Source: Opitutus sp. GAS368
GTDB taxonomy: Bacteria > Verrucomicrobiota > Verrucomicrobiia > Opitutales > Opitutaceae
Length of the DNA: 64,000 nucleotides
NCBI GenBank assembly: GCA_945903465.1
Contig: CAMDOF010000011.1
Span: 24,911-88,910 of the forward strand
Direction: 5' to 3'
The translations under genes were made by a program, and so were the position numbers. Shown piece after piece: positions 9,937 through 18,667 of the stretch. The notes under the pieces are model-generated. The model saw only the letters and a program-made list of their open reading frames with translations, had not been told where the DNA came from and ran no database searches. The number at the start of each line of letters is the position of its first letter. Position 1 is the stretch's first letter.

Positions 9937-10827
9937 TTACTGAGTCGGTGTCTTTTTAGCAGGCACCGGTCTCAAATCGATCTTCACCGGGAGATCACCC
10001 AGCTCATAAAAACGATGGTCGATGATCTCATCGCGAACGATTGCGACGCGCATCCCGGATTTAGCCCCGCCCAGCGGTTTGCCCACGGGGCCAGTCGTTA
10101 TGTTCACCAGTTCCCCATCGCGACCTTCCGCATTGCGATGATAATGCCCGCAAAATAAATAGCGGACGCCGTATTCCCGAAAAATCGCGAGATACGTCGC
10201 GCGACGGGCGAGCGGAATATTGAAATACTGATCGGGTTCGACGGCGTCCGCGATGAACCAGGGGTGATGTTGAAACACGACGATCGGTCGCGCCTGCGCC
10301 GCGCGCGCTCTTGCCAGCTCAGCCCGCAACCACGCCTCCTGCGCGAGCAGTTGCCCTGACACCTGATTGGGCGAATGAATTACCGTCGAATTCAGCACAA
10401 TCCCCACGAATCCCTGATGAGAAAAAACAAAATGATCGGCACCAAAATTTTTACCATAATCCGATAGACTAGCCGGCGTCGGCACATTCTGCACATCGTG
10501 ATTCCCGGCCACGTTGTACACCGGTATGGAGGGATCGATCTGCCGGACGATGCGATGGTAGGTCGCGATCTGCCCAACATCACCCGGCTTGTTGACAAGA
10601 TCGCCAGTCACCACGACGAAGGCCGGCTTGAGCCGATTGACCGCTTTCACCACAAATTCGAAATTAGCGGCGTCCTGCGCCACGTCTTGATCACCACTAA
10701 ACATACCCATTTGCGGATCACTCAGCTGAATAAAAAAAAATGGCTCTGCTGAAAATAGACGAGCGGGCCAACCGCTCAGAAGCAATAAGAGCATCAACCG
10801 CAACCAAGGTGCGCGAAAATTCGACAT
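9937..10827 (-). CDS. Exported calcineurin-like metallophosphoesterase
   Basis: The protein is 296 residues with a strong signal peptide (APWLRLMLLLLLSGWPARLFSA). The metallophosphoesterase motifs are in order: QLSDPQMG (the D-x-Q variant of the usual D-x-H), VVTGDLVNKPGD, YNVAGNHDVQN, VVFQHHPWF and LFCGHYHRNAEG. All other metal ligands are present. The SDPQ variant occurs in CPPED1-like members. The likely role is hydrolysis of a phosphoester in the periplasm, with substrate unknown. It sits 200 bp downstream of the sulfatase on the same strand and may be transcribed with it or from its own promoter. The tail is lysine/proline-rich. Confidence 0.9.
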   Translation of the reverse strand: MSNFRAPWLRLMLLLLLSGWPARLFSAEPFFFIQLSDPQMGMFSGDQDVAQDAANFEFVVKAVNRLKPAFVVVTGDLVNKPGDVGQIATYHRIVRQIDPSIPVYNVAGNHDVQNVPTPASLSDYGKNFGADHFVFSHQGFVGIVLNSTVIHSPNQVSGQLLAQEAWLRAELARARAAQARPIVVFQHHPWFIADAVEPDQYFNIPLARRATYLAIFREYGVRYLFCGHYHRNAEGRDGELVNITTGPVGKPLGGAKSGMRVAIVRDEIIDHRFYELGDLPVKIDLRPVPAKKTPTQ

Positions 10828-11026
10828 CGGACCACCTTGCTTGGCAGTGATCGCGGTGTCGCGGCTTTTCGCTCACGAAAATGCGCGCAATAAAGTTTCC
10901 GCCGCCGGCCCGGGTCTCCATCGTTCCTGCCGGCGCCAAGTCTTCGGCTGGCCCGCCCGCCCCGCAACCGTGCTGGCACCTCCACCCTGACAACAACGCG
11001 CCGCTCGATCCGGCCAGACCCTTTTT

Positions 11027-12436
11027 TCAGTAGTCGCGGAACGGGCCCCGCGGTTCCGCCGCCGACATCTCCGCGCGCCACGCCTCCAAGCGCGCCTGCA
11101 ACCGAGCGACCACTTCGGGGTGCTGCTTGGACATATCATTTTGTTCCCCACGGTCCGTCTCTAAATTAAAAAGCCCCTGGGCATTTCCCGTTTTAACCCA
11201 CTTCCAGGGGCCGACCCGCACCGCGTGATCCGCACGGCGCTCCCAAAACATTTCCGTCCGCGCTGAAGGCATCTCTCCGCGCAGCACCGCCGTAAAATCA
11301 AACCCATCCAGCTTTACCCCCGTCGGCAACGGAGCCCCGCTCACCGCCGCCAGGGTCGGGAAAAATTCCAATGAGGTAATGAATTCATTCGTCACTTTAC
11401 CCGCGGGTAACCGCGCCGGCCATCGCGCGATGAAGGGCACGCTCAACCCGCCTTCCCACATCGTGCTCTTCTGACCTCGCAGCGGGGCGTTGCCGCCGTT
11501 CCCACTCCCGCCGTTGTCACTAATGAATAGGACCAGAGTGTCGCGCTCTTCACCCCGCGCTTTAATGCAGCTCAGCACCTCCCCGATCGCCTCGTCCATG
11601 CAGGTAACTGCCCCATAATAACGCGCTAGATTTTCGCTCAGTCCTTGCCCGCGATAAGGCGCTACATACTTCTCCGGCGCCTGCACCCCGGCACCTTGCT
11701 TGCGTCCGTTCTTCTGCAGCTCGCCGGTAAACGATGAAGCCCCATGCGGCGCGTTAAATGCCAAGTAAAGAAACCATGGCTGCCCCGGAGGCGCGGCCTC
11801 CACAAAACGCACGGCCTCGCGCTGGAAGAGATGCGTCGCGTAGGTTCCCCGGTCCGCGGTCGTCCGGCGATTGCCCGCAAACATCGAGGGCACTCCGTAG
11901 CGCTCGTGCGTGTAATAATCGATTCCGTTATTCCCATGGCCGTAAAAAAAATCGAAGCCGCGCTGCTGCGGCAAGTAGCGCTTCGCCTGCCCCATATCCC
12001 ATTTGCCAATCGCACCGGTCCGATAGCCTGCGCTCCGCATTAAATCACCCAAGGTTTTCTCCCGCGGGTCTAGCCCCAGCGTCATTTCCGGCGAAACCGC
12101 GTACTCTTCCTGCGGATACACATAGCCATAGTTTACCATATCATTGCGGACCATATCATAGAGCCCGTTCCGCTGCGGATAACGACCGGTCAAAATACTC
12201 CCACGAGAGGGTGTACACGCCGGCCAGGTCACGTAAAATTGCGTGGCCCGCACCCCTTGCTCTGCCAATCGATCGAGATGGGGCGTTTTGATCGCCTTCA
12301 GTCGCATCGCCCCAATGTCCGGCCAACCTTGATCATCACTGACGATCAATAAAATATTCGCGCGCTTCCCTTCGCCCGCGGCTCCGCCGATCGACCCTGC
12401 CAACAAAAAAAACAGCAGACCGCAGATCGCTTTCAA
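11027..12436 (-). CDS. Exported type I sulfatase
   Basis: The protein is 469 residues with a signal peptide (CGLLFFLLAGSIGGAAG). The N-terminal metal site is ILLIVSDDQGWPDIG, and the formylglycine motif is ACTPSRGSILTGRYPQ, with Cys74 as the residue converted to formylglycine. Other family landmarks are TPHLDRLAEQGVRATQFYV, GYRTGAIGKWDMG, FYLAFNAPHG, VLFISDNGG and the C-terminal LFNLETDRGEQND. All catalytic positions appear intact. Such enzymes remove sulfate esters from polysaccharides or small molecules. A separate maturation enzyme is required and none is in the window. It starts 8 bp after the GlcG-like gene, so the two form an operon. The assignment to sulfatase is firm but the substrate cannot be told. 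Confidence 0.95.
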   Translation of the reverse strand: MKAICGLLFFLLAGSIGGAAGEGKRANILLIVSDDQGWPDIGAMRLKAIKTPHLDRLAEQGVRATQFYVTWPACTPSRGSILTGRYPQRNGLYDMVRNDMVNYGYVYPQEEYAVSPEMTLGLDPREKTLGDLMRSAGYRTGAIGKWDMGQAKRYLPQQRGFDFFYGHGNNGIDYYTHERYGVPSMFAGNRRTTADRGTYATHLFQREAVRFVEAAPPGQPWFLYLAFNAPHGASSFTGELQKNGRKQGAGVQAPEKYVAPYRGQGLSENLARYYGAVTCMDEAIGEVLSCIKARGEERDTLVLFISDNGGSGNGGNAPLRGQKSTMWEGGLSVPFIARWPARLPAGKVTNEFITSLEFFPTLAAVSGAPLPTGVKLDGFDFTAVLRGEMPSARTEMFWERRADHAVRVGPWKWVKTGNAQGLFNLETDRGEQNDMSKQHPEVVARLQARLEAWRAEMSAAEPRGPFRDY

Positions 12437-12444
12437 GGGCGCGT

Positions 12445-12930
12445 TTACTTGAGAGCAGCCACGCCCGCCGCCGCGATCTGACCATCTTGCGCAGAGGTCA
12501 CTCCCGACACCCCAACCGCCCCCACGATTTTCCCCCCGACCAAGAGCGGCAGCCCCCCTTCAATCGGCAGAGCCCCCGGCAGCTTTAAAATGCGCAAGCC
12601 TTCACCACCCGCCGCCACTCCGTCTTGAAATACCTTCGATGGACGCCGAAAGGCCACGGCCGTCCGCGCTTTCTCCTGGGCTACTTCCACGCTGCCGTAC
12701 TGCGTCGCATCCATCCGTTCCAACGCCACGAGATGCCCACCCGCATCCACCACGCTGATCACCACATTCCATTGGTTTCTCGCCGCCTCGGTTTGCGCCG
12801 CCGCCACCACTCGCTTCGCTTCCGCGAGCGAAATCGGTGCACCATAGGGCACATCCGCTGCCAATCCACTCGGCCCAAGGGCCAGCGCGGAAATAAACAT
12901 CGAAAAAATAATACGCTTCCTGAGGATCAT
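12445..12930 (-). CDS. Exported GlcG/HbpS-family haem-binding-like protein
   Basis: The protein is 161 residues with a signal peptide (RIIFSMFISALALGPSGLAA). The mature part matches the GlcG/HbpS (DUF336) fold: ISLAEAKRVVAAAQTEAARN, VVISVVDAGGHLVALERMD, VAQEKARTAVAFRRPS, GALPIEGGLPLLVGGKIVGA and VGVSGVTSAQDGQIAAAG. Characterised relatives bind haem (HbpS) or occur in glycolate operons. A redox-sensing or cofactor-binding role is possible here but unproven. It is the first gene of the minus-strand group and overlaps no other gene. The sulfatase follows after 8 bp. Confidence 0.9.
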   Translation of the reverse strand: MILRKRIIFSMFISALALGPSGLAADVPYGAPISLAEAKRVVAAAQTEAARNQWNVVISVVDAGGHLVALERMDATQYGSVEVAQEKARTAVAFRRPSKVFQDGVAAGGEGLRILKLPGALPIEGGLPLLVGGKIVGAVGVSGVTSAQDGQIAAAGVAALK

Positions 12931-13150
12931 AGATAGAAGGGGAAAGGGTTACCGGACAGCTCATTGATCTCGACTCACGCTTTCGGAGTCAATCTTCACC
13001 GCGGTTTTTTCCCAGAGCCCCGACAATGGAACATTGGCTGCTCCCACCGCGAAAAACGACCGCTCGCTTAGGCGATGATGAGGGCGCTCGTTTTACTTTT
13101 ACCCCAGAGGTTTCTCGCCGGCCGTTCGTGATAAAATACGTCTTCAGCCG

Positions 13151-13179
13151 TTGACATCTCCATTCGTTTTCAGAACTTT
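13151..13179 (+). promoter_or_regulatory. Weak sigma-70-like promoter candidate
   Basis: A perfect TTGACA at 13151-13156 is followed, after 17 bases, by AACTTT at 13174-13179, which is a poor -10 box. It lies about 70 bp upstream of the Dabb-domain gene and in the right orientation. The -35 box is good; the -10 is not. Confidence 0.3.
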
Positions 13180-13250
13180 CCTAGGCGTGCGGCTCGCTCA
13201 AGAGAGCCTGCACGTCGGACTCCCGTCTGCTCCTACCATTGCCTAATCCT

Positions 13251-13676
13251 ATGAAAAAAATCATCTCGTTTTTGTTGATCGTTGGCGTCTTCGCCCTCAG
13301 TTCCTCGCCCGCCTCGGCCCAAGCCGAAACCAAGAAAAAGAAAAAAGCTGAGGCGATGCAGACGCCGGCTGCGACCGCTACTTCGCCCAAAAGCGTCATC
13401 CACATCGTGACCGTCAGCTTCAAGGCGAACACGGAGCAGGCGAAAATCCAAGCGGCGATCGACGGCGTCCAAAAACTTCCAGCCAAATACGCTGGCATCA
13501 CCCATGTTTGGACGCGCGTGATCAAAAACCAAACCGACCGCTCACACATCTTTGTCATGGAATTCGCCAGCGAGCAGGCATTGAAGGATTACGCCGGCAG
13601 CCCCGCTCAAAAAGAGTGGTACGCCCTTTACGAGGGAATTCGCGAGCGCAGCATAACTTCCGATGTCACGAATTAA
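13251..13676 (+). CDS. Exported Dabb (stress-responsive A/B barrel) domain protein
   Basis: The protein is 141 residues from ATG 13251, chosen over 13239 because it places the lysine-rich n-region first (MKKIISFLLIVGVFALSSSP). After signal cleavage near residue 25 comes a Lys/Ala linker (ETKKKKKAEAMQTP). Then residues 45-141 form a Dabb domain: SVIHIVTVSFKANTEQAKIQ, VQKLPAKYAGITHVWTRVIK and HIFVMEFASEQALKDYAGSP, with an AQKEWYALYEGIRERSI tail. The fold is a ferredoxin-like dimeric barrel found in stress proteins and polyketide-type cyclases. It is a single gene closed by a strong terminator 24 bp downstream. Confidence 0.88.
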   Translation: MKKIISFLLIVGVFALSSSPASAQAETKKKKKAEAMQTPAATATSPKSVIHIVTVSFKANTEQAKIQAAIDGVQKLPAKYAGITHVWTRVIKNQTDRSHIFVMEFASEQALKDYAGSPAQKEWYALYEGIRERSITSDVTN

Positions 13677-13700
13677 TTAGTTCCCCTCTCGCTCTCCTCA

Positions 13701-13725
13701 AGGCCGCATCCATGCGGCCTTTTTT
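13701..13725 (+). terminator. Rho-independent terminator of the Dabb gene
   Basis: A 9-bp perfect stem aggccgcat / atgcggcct (13701-13709 with 13712-13720) is followed directly by TTTTT. It lies 24 bp after the Dabb stop. In practice the inner pairs would open to form a larger loop. Confidence 0.85.
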
Positions 13726-13729
13726 ATGA

Positions 13730-14329
13730 CTAACAAGCGGCAGCTTCCCTCGTCCAAGCAACCGCTCGGGGCTGTCCTTGATCCGCCACCGAGGGAAGCC
13801 CCGTGAAGCCCAACCCCGAAAGTTGTGCGACGCGCAAGGGCTCCCTCGCCCCGTTTGGGCCTCCCCATCGGCCTCCGCCAGCTACTCCTCCGCCAGCATG
13901 CTCGTCGCCGGCGCTTTCCTGAACTTGCAGCAGTGCAGAAATCCGATGATTTCGCGGCGATCCTCCGCTGGCTTCGCCTCGGGCCAGACGGTGGCAGCCA
14001 AGGCGGACTTCCCTCTTGGAAAAGAACGGGCTTCGTGCGCCGATCTCATCCGTCGAGTGCAGTTTTACGCAGCCTCGGCCTCAACCCTAAAAAACTACAC
14101 CCAAGTCCAGCCCGCCTCTCAGTCCGACGCCAGAAGCCGCTTCTCATTCTACTTGGCAAAAGCTGCGCTCAGTACCGTAGCATAAAACTGATGGGCAAAA
14201 CATATCACGCAAGAAATCCAACGCTATATTCTACTAATCGGATTTGTCGGCTTTCCGCTATGGGTAATACTGCGATCATACAAAGCCCAAAAAACGGCAA
14301 CAGAACGAACCAAAGGATTGTCTGCACTT
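13730..14329. other. Unassigned DNA, probably decayed
   Basis: This 600-base stretch has open frames on the plus strand at 13778-14185 and 13825-14424. Neither has codon-like flow or a family signature. The composition falls from GC-rich to AT-richer after about 14130. It abuts an IS91 relic and is best viewed as degraded flanking DNA. Confidence 0.4.
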
Positions 14330-14645
14330 TCAGACGACGCGCCGTGGCCAGGGATGCATCCAGCCAAAATAGCGCACGCGGTGCTATCCCGGCGGCGGCA
14401 CAGGTTGCCGGTAGCGCCGCATAAACTCATCCGCCGTCACCGTGCATGCCTTGCGCTGCTGCGTGGCTGTATCCGGATAACCAAACGTCACCTGCTCGTC
14501 GGTCGCCGCGAGGAGGCGTTCGTCCGAAATCGCCGTGCGGTGCATCTAGCGCGCGATATTTGACGACGTTTTCGCCCGAGCCCGCCGGCAGCCAGTGCAC
14601 CCACCAGCCCTCGCGCCACACCCGCGTTGGCACCTGCGCGCCCAT
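14330..14645 (-). pseudogene. IS91-family transposase relic
   Basis: Reading the minus strand and bridging one missing base near 14565 gives VWREGWWVHWLPAGSGENVVKY, then ARxMHRTAISDERLLAATDE and QVTFGYPDTATQQRKACTVT. Then follow ADEFMRRYRQPVPPPG, an in-frame stop, and HRVRYFGWMHP. This order is the C-terminal part of the IS91-type (Y2, HUH) transposase. The N-terminus with the zinc-binding and catalytic parts is absent. One frameshift and one stop show it is dead. Terminal sequences of the element were not found. Confidence 0.7.
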
Positions 14646-14859
14646 TCAACTGCACGTTCTCCTTTCATTCGCAGACCTAAATAGGTTTGGCGCGCTCAGG
14701 GACGAGACGACGAGACCTCCCAAGGTTTATTAGGCTTTACATCGCACTTCGCTTTGGTCGCAGAAATATGGTAAAAACGTGATTATGCCTTTCGACCAAT
14801 GGCCTCCACGGTAAACCCCTCCCCCCACCGCAAATCTATTTTCTCAGGCGCAAGCGGGC

Positions 14860-15145
14860 CTGCAACCTCCCCGTGAAGACGCGGTCGACTCGCTCAAGCA
14901 ATTCGCGCTGCCGCTGCCACGCCGATTGATCCCTTGTCGATCGCGTCCACGGCACCACGGCTTACGCCGCGACCGGCGAGTTCACGCCCCGCGAAGCCCC
15001 TGGATCGCACGCTCGTCGGCTCGGCCCTCGCAGCCGCCAGGACACCGCGACTGGCGCCGTTGTGGTCAGCCGCAAGCGTATCGCCGCCGAGACGCCCGAG
15101 CGCCCAGCAGAGGCTAAACCTGTTTCCGAACCGCAACCCAAACCT
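14860..15145 (+). pseudogene. Frameshifted STN (secretin/TonB short N-terminal) domain relic
   Basis: Piecing together three frames gives DAVDSLKQFA (14878-14907), TTAYAATGEFTPREA (14954-14998), LDRTLVGSALAAA (15000-15040) and TGAVVVSRKRIAAETPERPA (to about 15110). This is the pattern of an STN domain, the small periplasmic module that FecA-like transducing receptors use to contact an anti-sigma factor. At least three single-base shifts separate the pieces, so it is no longer translated as one domain. The last piece is in frame with the receptor that follows. Recognition is by pattern only. Confidence 0.5.
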
Positions 15146-18100
15146 ATGACCACCATGACCAAACCTCCTCGCTCCACCCTGTTCCGCTCCGTCGCCTGGC
15201 TCGCGCTCGCGCTTCCGCTGTCCCTCGACGCGCAGACGGCTCCGACGCGCTCCGTCTCCGATCCCAAGGCCGACGAGGCCGTCGTCCTCAGTCCCTTCAC
15301 CGTGAGCAGCGAAAAAGACAACGGCTACCAGGCGTCGAACACCCTCGCCGGCACGCGCCTCAACACCCCGATCAAGGACCTCGGCGCATCCATTTCCGTT
15401 TACAACAAAGCCTTCCTCGACGACATCGGCGCCACCAGCGCGAACGACCTGCTCATCTACGCCACCGGCATGGAAGCGGCCGGCCCGGGCGGTAATTTTT
15501 CCAACGCCGCCGGCGCCAGCATCACGGAGCCCAACGTCGTCGGCGACGGCATCCGCAATAATCCGCAGGGCGGCACGCGCGCCCGCGGCCTCACTTCGCC
15601 CACCTACACACGCGGCTATTTCACCTCCGACGTCGGCATCGACGGCTACAATACCAGTGCCGTCACGGTGAACCGCGGGCCCAACGCCATCCTCTTCGGC
15701 GTCGCCAATGCCGCCGGCGTCGTCGACACCACCCTCCTCCGCGCCGATCTCCGCCGCAATTTGAACAAAGTCGAGTTCCGCTATGGCGACAACGATAGCA
15801 TGCGCTCGTCTCTCGACATCAATCGCGTGCTGATTCCCCGGAAACTCGGCGCCCGCATCGCGCTGCTCGACGATCAGGAGCGCCACAACCAGCGCCCGAC
15901 CTTCGACAACAAAAAGCGTTTCTACGGCACCGTCACCTATGAGCCTACGCGCACCACCTCGTTGCGCGTCAACGTCGAGTCGGGCAACACCCGCGCCAAC
16001 CGGCCTTTCTCGGTGCTGCCGTTCAACAGCTTTCAAACGTGGTTGAATCAGGGCCGCACGCCCTTCGACTGGACCCTCTACGACGATCCCGCGCGCAACT
16101 CGCTGGCCGCCTCGCAGAATGCCGGCGGCACGATCCCCGGCTCCGTCCCGGCGACGCCGTTCCGCACCTTCGCGCTCAATAATGCGCAAACCTTCAACAC
16201 CCTCGTCTGGCCGCTCGCCGACACGAGCAGCCGCGGCGGCGTTCTCGGTCTCGGCTATCGCGCCACGCCGGCCGCCAGCAACACCACCGGGGCGGGTGCG
16301 CTCGCGATCAACACCGTGCGCAACCAGCTCTTCGATCCCATCTTCAATCGCGACAGCGCCGGCGACACGCAAAACTGGCTCGAGACCGTCAACATCGGCG
16401 AACTGCCCGCGCTCTACTACGCCAACGCGCAGTTTCCCGCCGGCCGCGTTCCCGCGGGCCGCAAGAGCCAAGGCTTCACCAATTTCGACAACTTCAACTG
16501 GCGCGACCAGCAGATCGACGAAACCGGCCGCCAGAACGACACCTTTCACACGTTCAACGTCACGCTCGAGCAGCGCTTCTGGCGCGACCGCCTCGGCGTC
16601 GAGGCCTCGTTTTTTCAAGAGCGACTCGAGCGCCGGAACCGCAACAACTTCGTCTCGACCCAGGCCAACGCGAACCACATCCGCATGGACGTCAACGTCA
16701 CGCTCCCCGACGGCCGCCCCAATCCCAACCTCGGGCGCCCGTTCGTCGATTCTGCGCAGGCCATCTTTAATCAAAACCTGATCGAGCGCGAGTCGCAGCG
16801 CATCACCGCCTACGCCCGCTACGATTTCCGCGACCTCTCGAAGACTTGGGGCAAATGGCTCGGCAGCCACAGCCTCACGCTCCTCGGTGAGCGCGCGCAA
16901 CGCGACTCGGCCAACACCCAGAGCCAGTTCAAATACTTCGGCAAATACGACGACTTCGACAACATCAGCCTCTACGGCTTCAACCGCTACGCGAAGGTCA
17001 TCGCGTACGTCGGCCCGTCGGTCATCGGCAAGACCGGCCCCGTGCAGCTCACCGCCATCCAGTCGCCGCAGATCACCGAGGGCACGGTCGCCAACTCCAC
17101 GTTCTTCGAGGCCGCCGGCGGCGATCCCGCGCAGGCGAAACTCGTCACCATCCCCTACACGCTCAAGCAGGCGCTCCGCGGCGGAAACTACAACCGCGAC
17201 GTGATCAAATCCCAGGCGTTCAACTTCATGAACTACTGGCTCGAAGATCACCTCATCACGAATTTCGGTATGAGAAAGGATCAGGACTTTTTCCAGCAAA
17301 CCGCCTACGTGACCGGCACTTCTCAGGAAGCCATCGACAACATTTTCAAAATCCGTCGCAGCCTGAGCGAGTTCGCGCTGCCGGACTATCCCGCGTTCGT
17401 CGCCGGCAAGACGGTGAAAACCTATTCCGGCGTGCTGCGCTGGCCGCAAAAACTCCTCCGTCTGCCCGCTGGCATCGACGCCAGTGTCTTCACCAACGTC
17501 TCCGAAAACTTCACGCCGAACGGCTCGCAGACCGACGCCTACGGCACGATCCTCCCCTCGCCGCAGGGCAAGACGCGCGAACTGGGCGTGAACTTCTCGT
17601 TCCTCGACAACCGCTTCAGCCTCCGTCTCAACCACTATGAGACGAAGATCAAGGACTCCAGCATCGGTCGCATCGGTGCCCTCGGCGCCATCATCAACAA
17701 CGCCGTCCTGCAGACCGCCGGGTCCTGGGCCGCCGAGCTCAACCGCAATCCCCAAGCCTCGCGCCTCGCCGACATCGATCTCCTCTTCAGCGTGTTTCCC
17801 AGCAATTTTAAGGAGCTGAACAAATTTCAATACACCGGCAGCGTCGCCACGCAGAACTTCGCGCTCTCGACCGTGCAGTTGCCCAGCTACAGCGACACCG
17901 CGGACCTCCTCGCGAAGGGCACCGAGGTGGACATCACCTACAACCCCAAGCGGAACTGGCGGATTATTTTCAACGTCACGAAGAACGAAACGATTCAAAC
18001 CAACATCGCGCCCATCACGCGCGAGCTGCGCGCCCGCCTCGATCCCGTTTTTAAGACGCTCGCCAATCGCCCGCGCCTCGGCGCCTCGACCGGCTACACC

Positions 18101-18622
18101 TATCCCGTCGACGCCACGGGCAAAGCCACCTCGCTCGACGCCGGCGCCGGCGAAGGCACCCTCGGGACCTTTGTGTTCACCGACGTCGACGTCCCCCTCG
18201 CCACGACCCTCGCCGCCGAGGGCGTGAGCAGTCCCGAGATTCGAAAATACCGCGTCAACCTCGTTACGAATTACAGCTTTGATCGCGAGAGCCGTCTGAA
18301 GGGCTTCGGCGGCGGCGGCGGTCTCCGCTGGCAGGACAAAGTCGGCATCGGTTATCCGACCAGCTACACTCCCACCGGCAGCGTCTTCATCGACCGCAGC
18401 AAACCCTACTACGGCCCCGCCGAGACCAACGTCGACCTCTTCGCCAGCTACAGCCGCAAGGTTTACCGCAACAAGATCGACTGGAAGGTTCAGCTCAACG
18501 TCCGCAACGCCATCGGCAAGGGTGACCTCATCCCGATCACGACGCAGCCCGACGGCTCGCCCGCCGCCGTCCGCCTCGCCCCCGAGCGTCGCTGGTATCT
18601 GACGAATACCTTCAGCTTCTGA
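15146..18622 (+). CDS. TonB-dependent outer-membrane receptor 1 of tandem pair
   Basis: The protein is 1,158 residues from ATG 15146 (a second ATG at 15155 is equally possible). This start gives a signal peptide (RSTLFRSVAWLALALPLSLDA). A frame open to 15062 continues into the STN relic. Then come a linker and a TonB-box-like stretch (VVLSPFTVSSEKDNGYQASN), followed by the plug domain: LAGTRLNTPIKDLGASISVY, LLIYATG, TRARGLTSPTYTRGYF and VTVNRGPNAILFGVANAAGVVDTTL. The rest is a barrel ending WYLTNTFSF, with the C-terminal Phe required for outer-membrane assembly. It imports an unknown ligand, perhaps a siderophore or glycan. A hairpin with a T-run follows, then its paralogue. Confidence 0.93.
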   Translation: MTTMTKPPRSTLFRSVAWLALALPLSLDAQTAPTRSVSDPKADEAVVLSPFTVSSEKDNGYQASNTLAGTRLNTPIKDLGASISVYNKAFLDDIGATSANDLLIYATGMEAAGPGGNFSNAAGASITEPNVVGDGIRNNPQGGTRARGLTSPTYTRGYFTSDVGIDGYNTSAVTVNRGPNAILFGVANAAGVVDTTLLRADLRRNLNKVEFRYGDNDSMRSSLDINRVLIPRKLGARIALLDDQERHNQRPTFDNKKRFYGTVTYEPTRTTSLRVNVESGNTRANRPFSVLPFNSFQTWLNQGRTPFDWTLYDDPARNSLAASQNAGGTIPGSVPATPFRTFALNNAQTFNTLVWPLADTSSRGGVLGLGYRATPAASNTTGAGALAINTVRNQLFDPIFNRDSAGDTQNWLETVNIGELPALYYANAQFPAGRVPAGRKSQGFTNFDNFNWRDQQIDETGRQNDTFHTFNVTLEQRFWRDRLGVEASFFQERLERRNRNNFVSTQANANHIRMDVNVTLPDGRPNPNLGRPFVDSAQAIFNQNLIERESQRITAYARYDFRDLSKTWGKWLGSHSLTLLGERAQRDSANTQSQFKYFGKYDDFDNISLYGFNRYAKVIAYVGPSVIGKTGPVQLTAIQSPQITEGTVANSTFFEAAGGDPAQAKLVTIPYTLKQALRGGNYNRDVIKSQAFNFMNYWLEDHLITNFGMRKDQDFFQQTAYVTGTSQEAIDNIFKIRRSLSEFALPDYPAFVAGKTVKTYSGVLRWPQKLLRLPAGIDASVFTNVSENFTPNGSQTDAYGTILPSPQGKTRELGVNFSFLDNRFSLRLNHYETKIKDSSIGRIGALGAIINNAVLQTAGSWAAELNRNPQASRLADIDLLFSVFPSNFKELNKFQYTGSVATQNFALSTVQLPSYSDTADLLAKGTEVDITYNPKRNWRIIFNVTKNETIQTNIAPITRELRARLDPVFKTLANRPRLGASTGYTYPVDATGKATSLDAGAGEGTLGTFVFTDVDVPLATTLAAEGVSSPEIRKYRVNLVTNYSFDRESRLKGFGGGGGLRWQDKVGIGYPTSYTPTGSVFIDRSKPYYGPAETNVDLFASYSRKVYRNKIDWKVQLNVRNAIGKGDLIPITTQPDGSPAAVRLAPERRWYLTNTFSF

Positions 18623-18637
18623 GCACAGCTCCGCAGT

Positions 18638-18667
18638 CGCGGCGGGCGGTCCTGCCCGCCGCGTTTT
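18638..18667 (+). terminator. Terminator-like hairpin between the tandem receptors
   Basis: A 10-bp perfect stem cgcggcgggc / gcccgccgcg (18638-18647 with 18654-18663), loop ggtcct, is followed by TTTT. It ends inside the apparent start of the next receptor gene (TTG at 18666). A second GC hairpin (ggcgggc...gcccgcc) lies at about 18682-18702. They may attenuate read-through from the first receptor to the second. Confidence 0.65.

Noticed and set aside
13778..14424. Two overlapping plus-strand frames of 135 and 199 codons
   Set aside because: The composition is arginine/serine-rich and irregular, and there is no start context or family pattern. They lie in decayed DNA around the IS91 relic.
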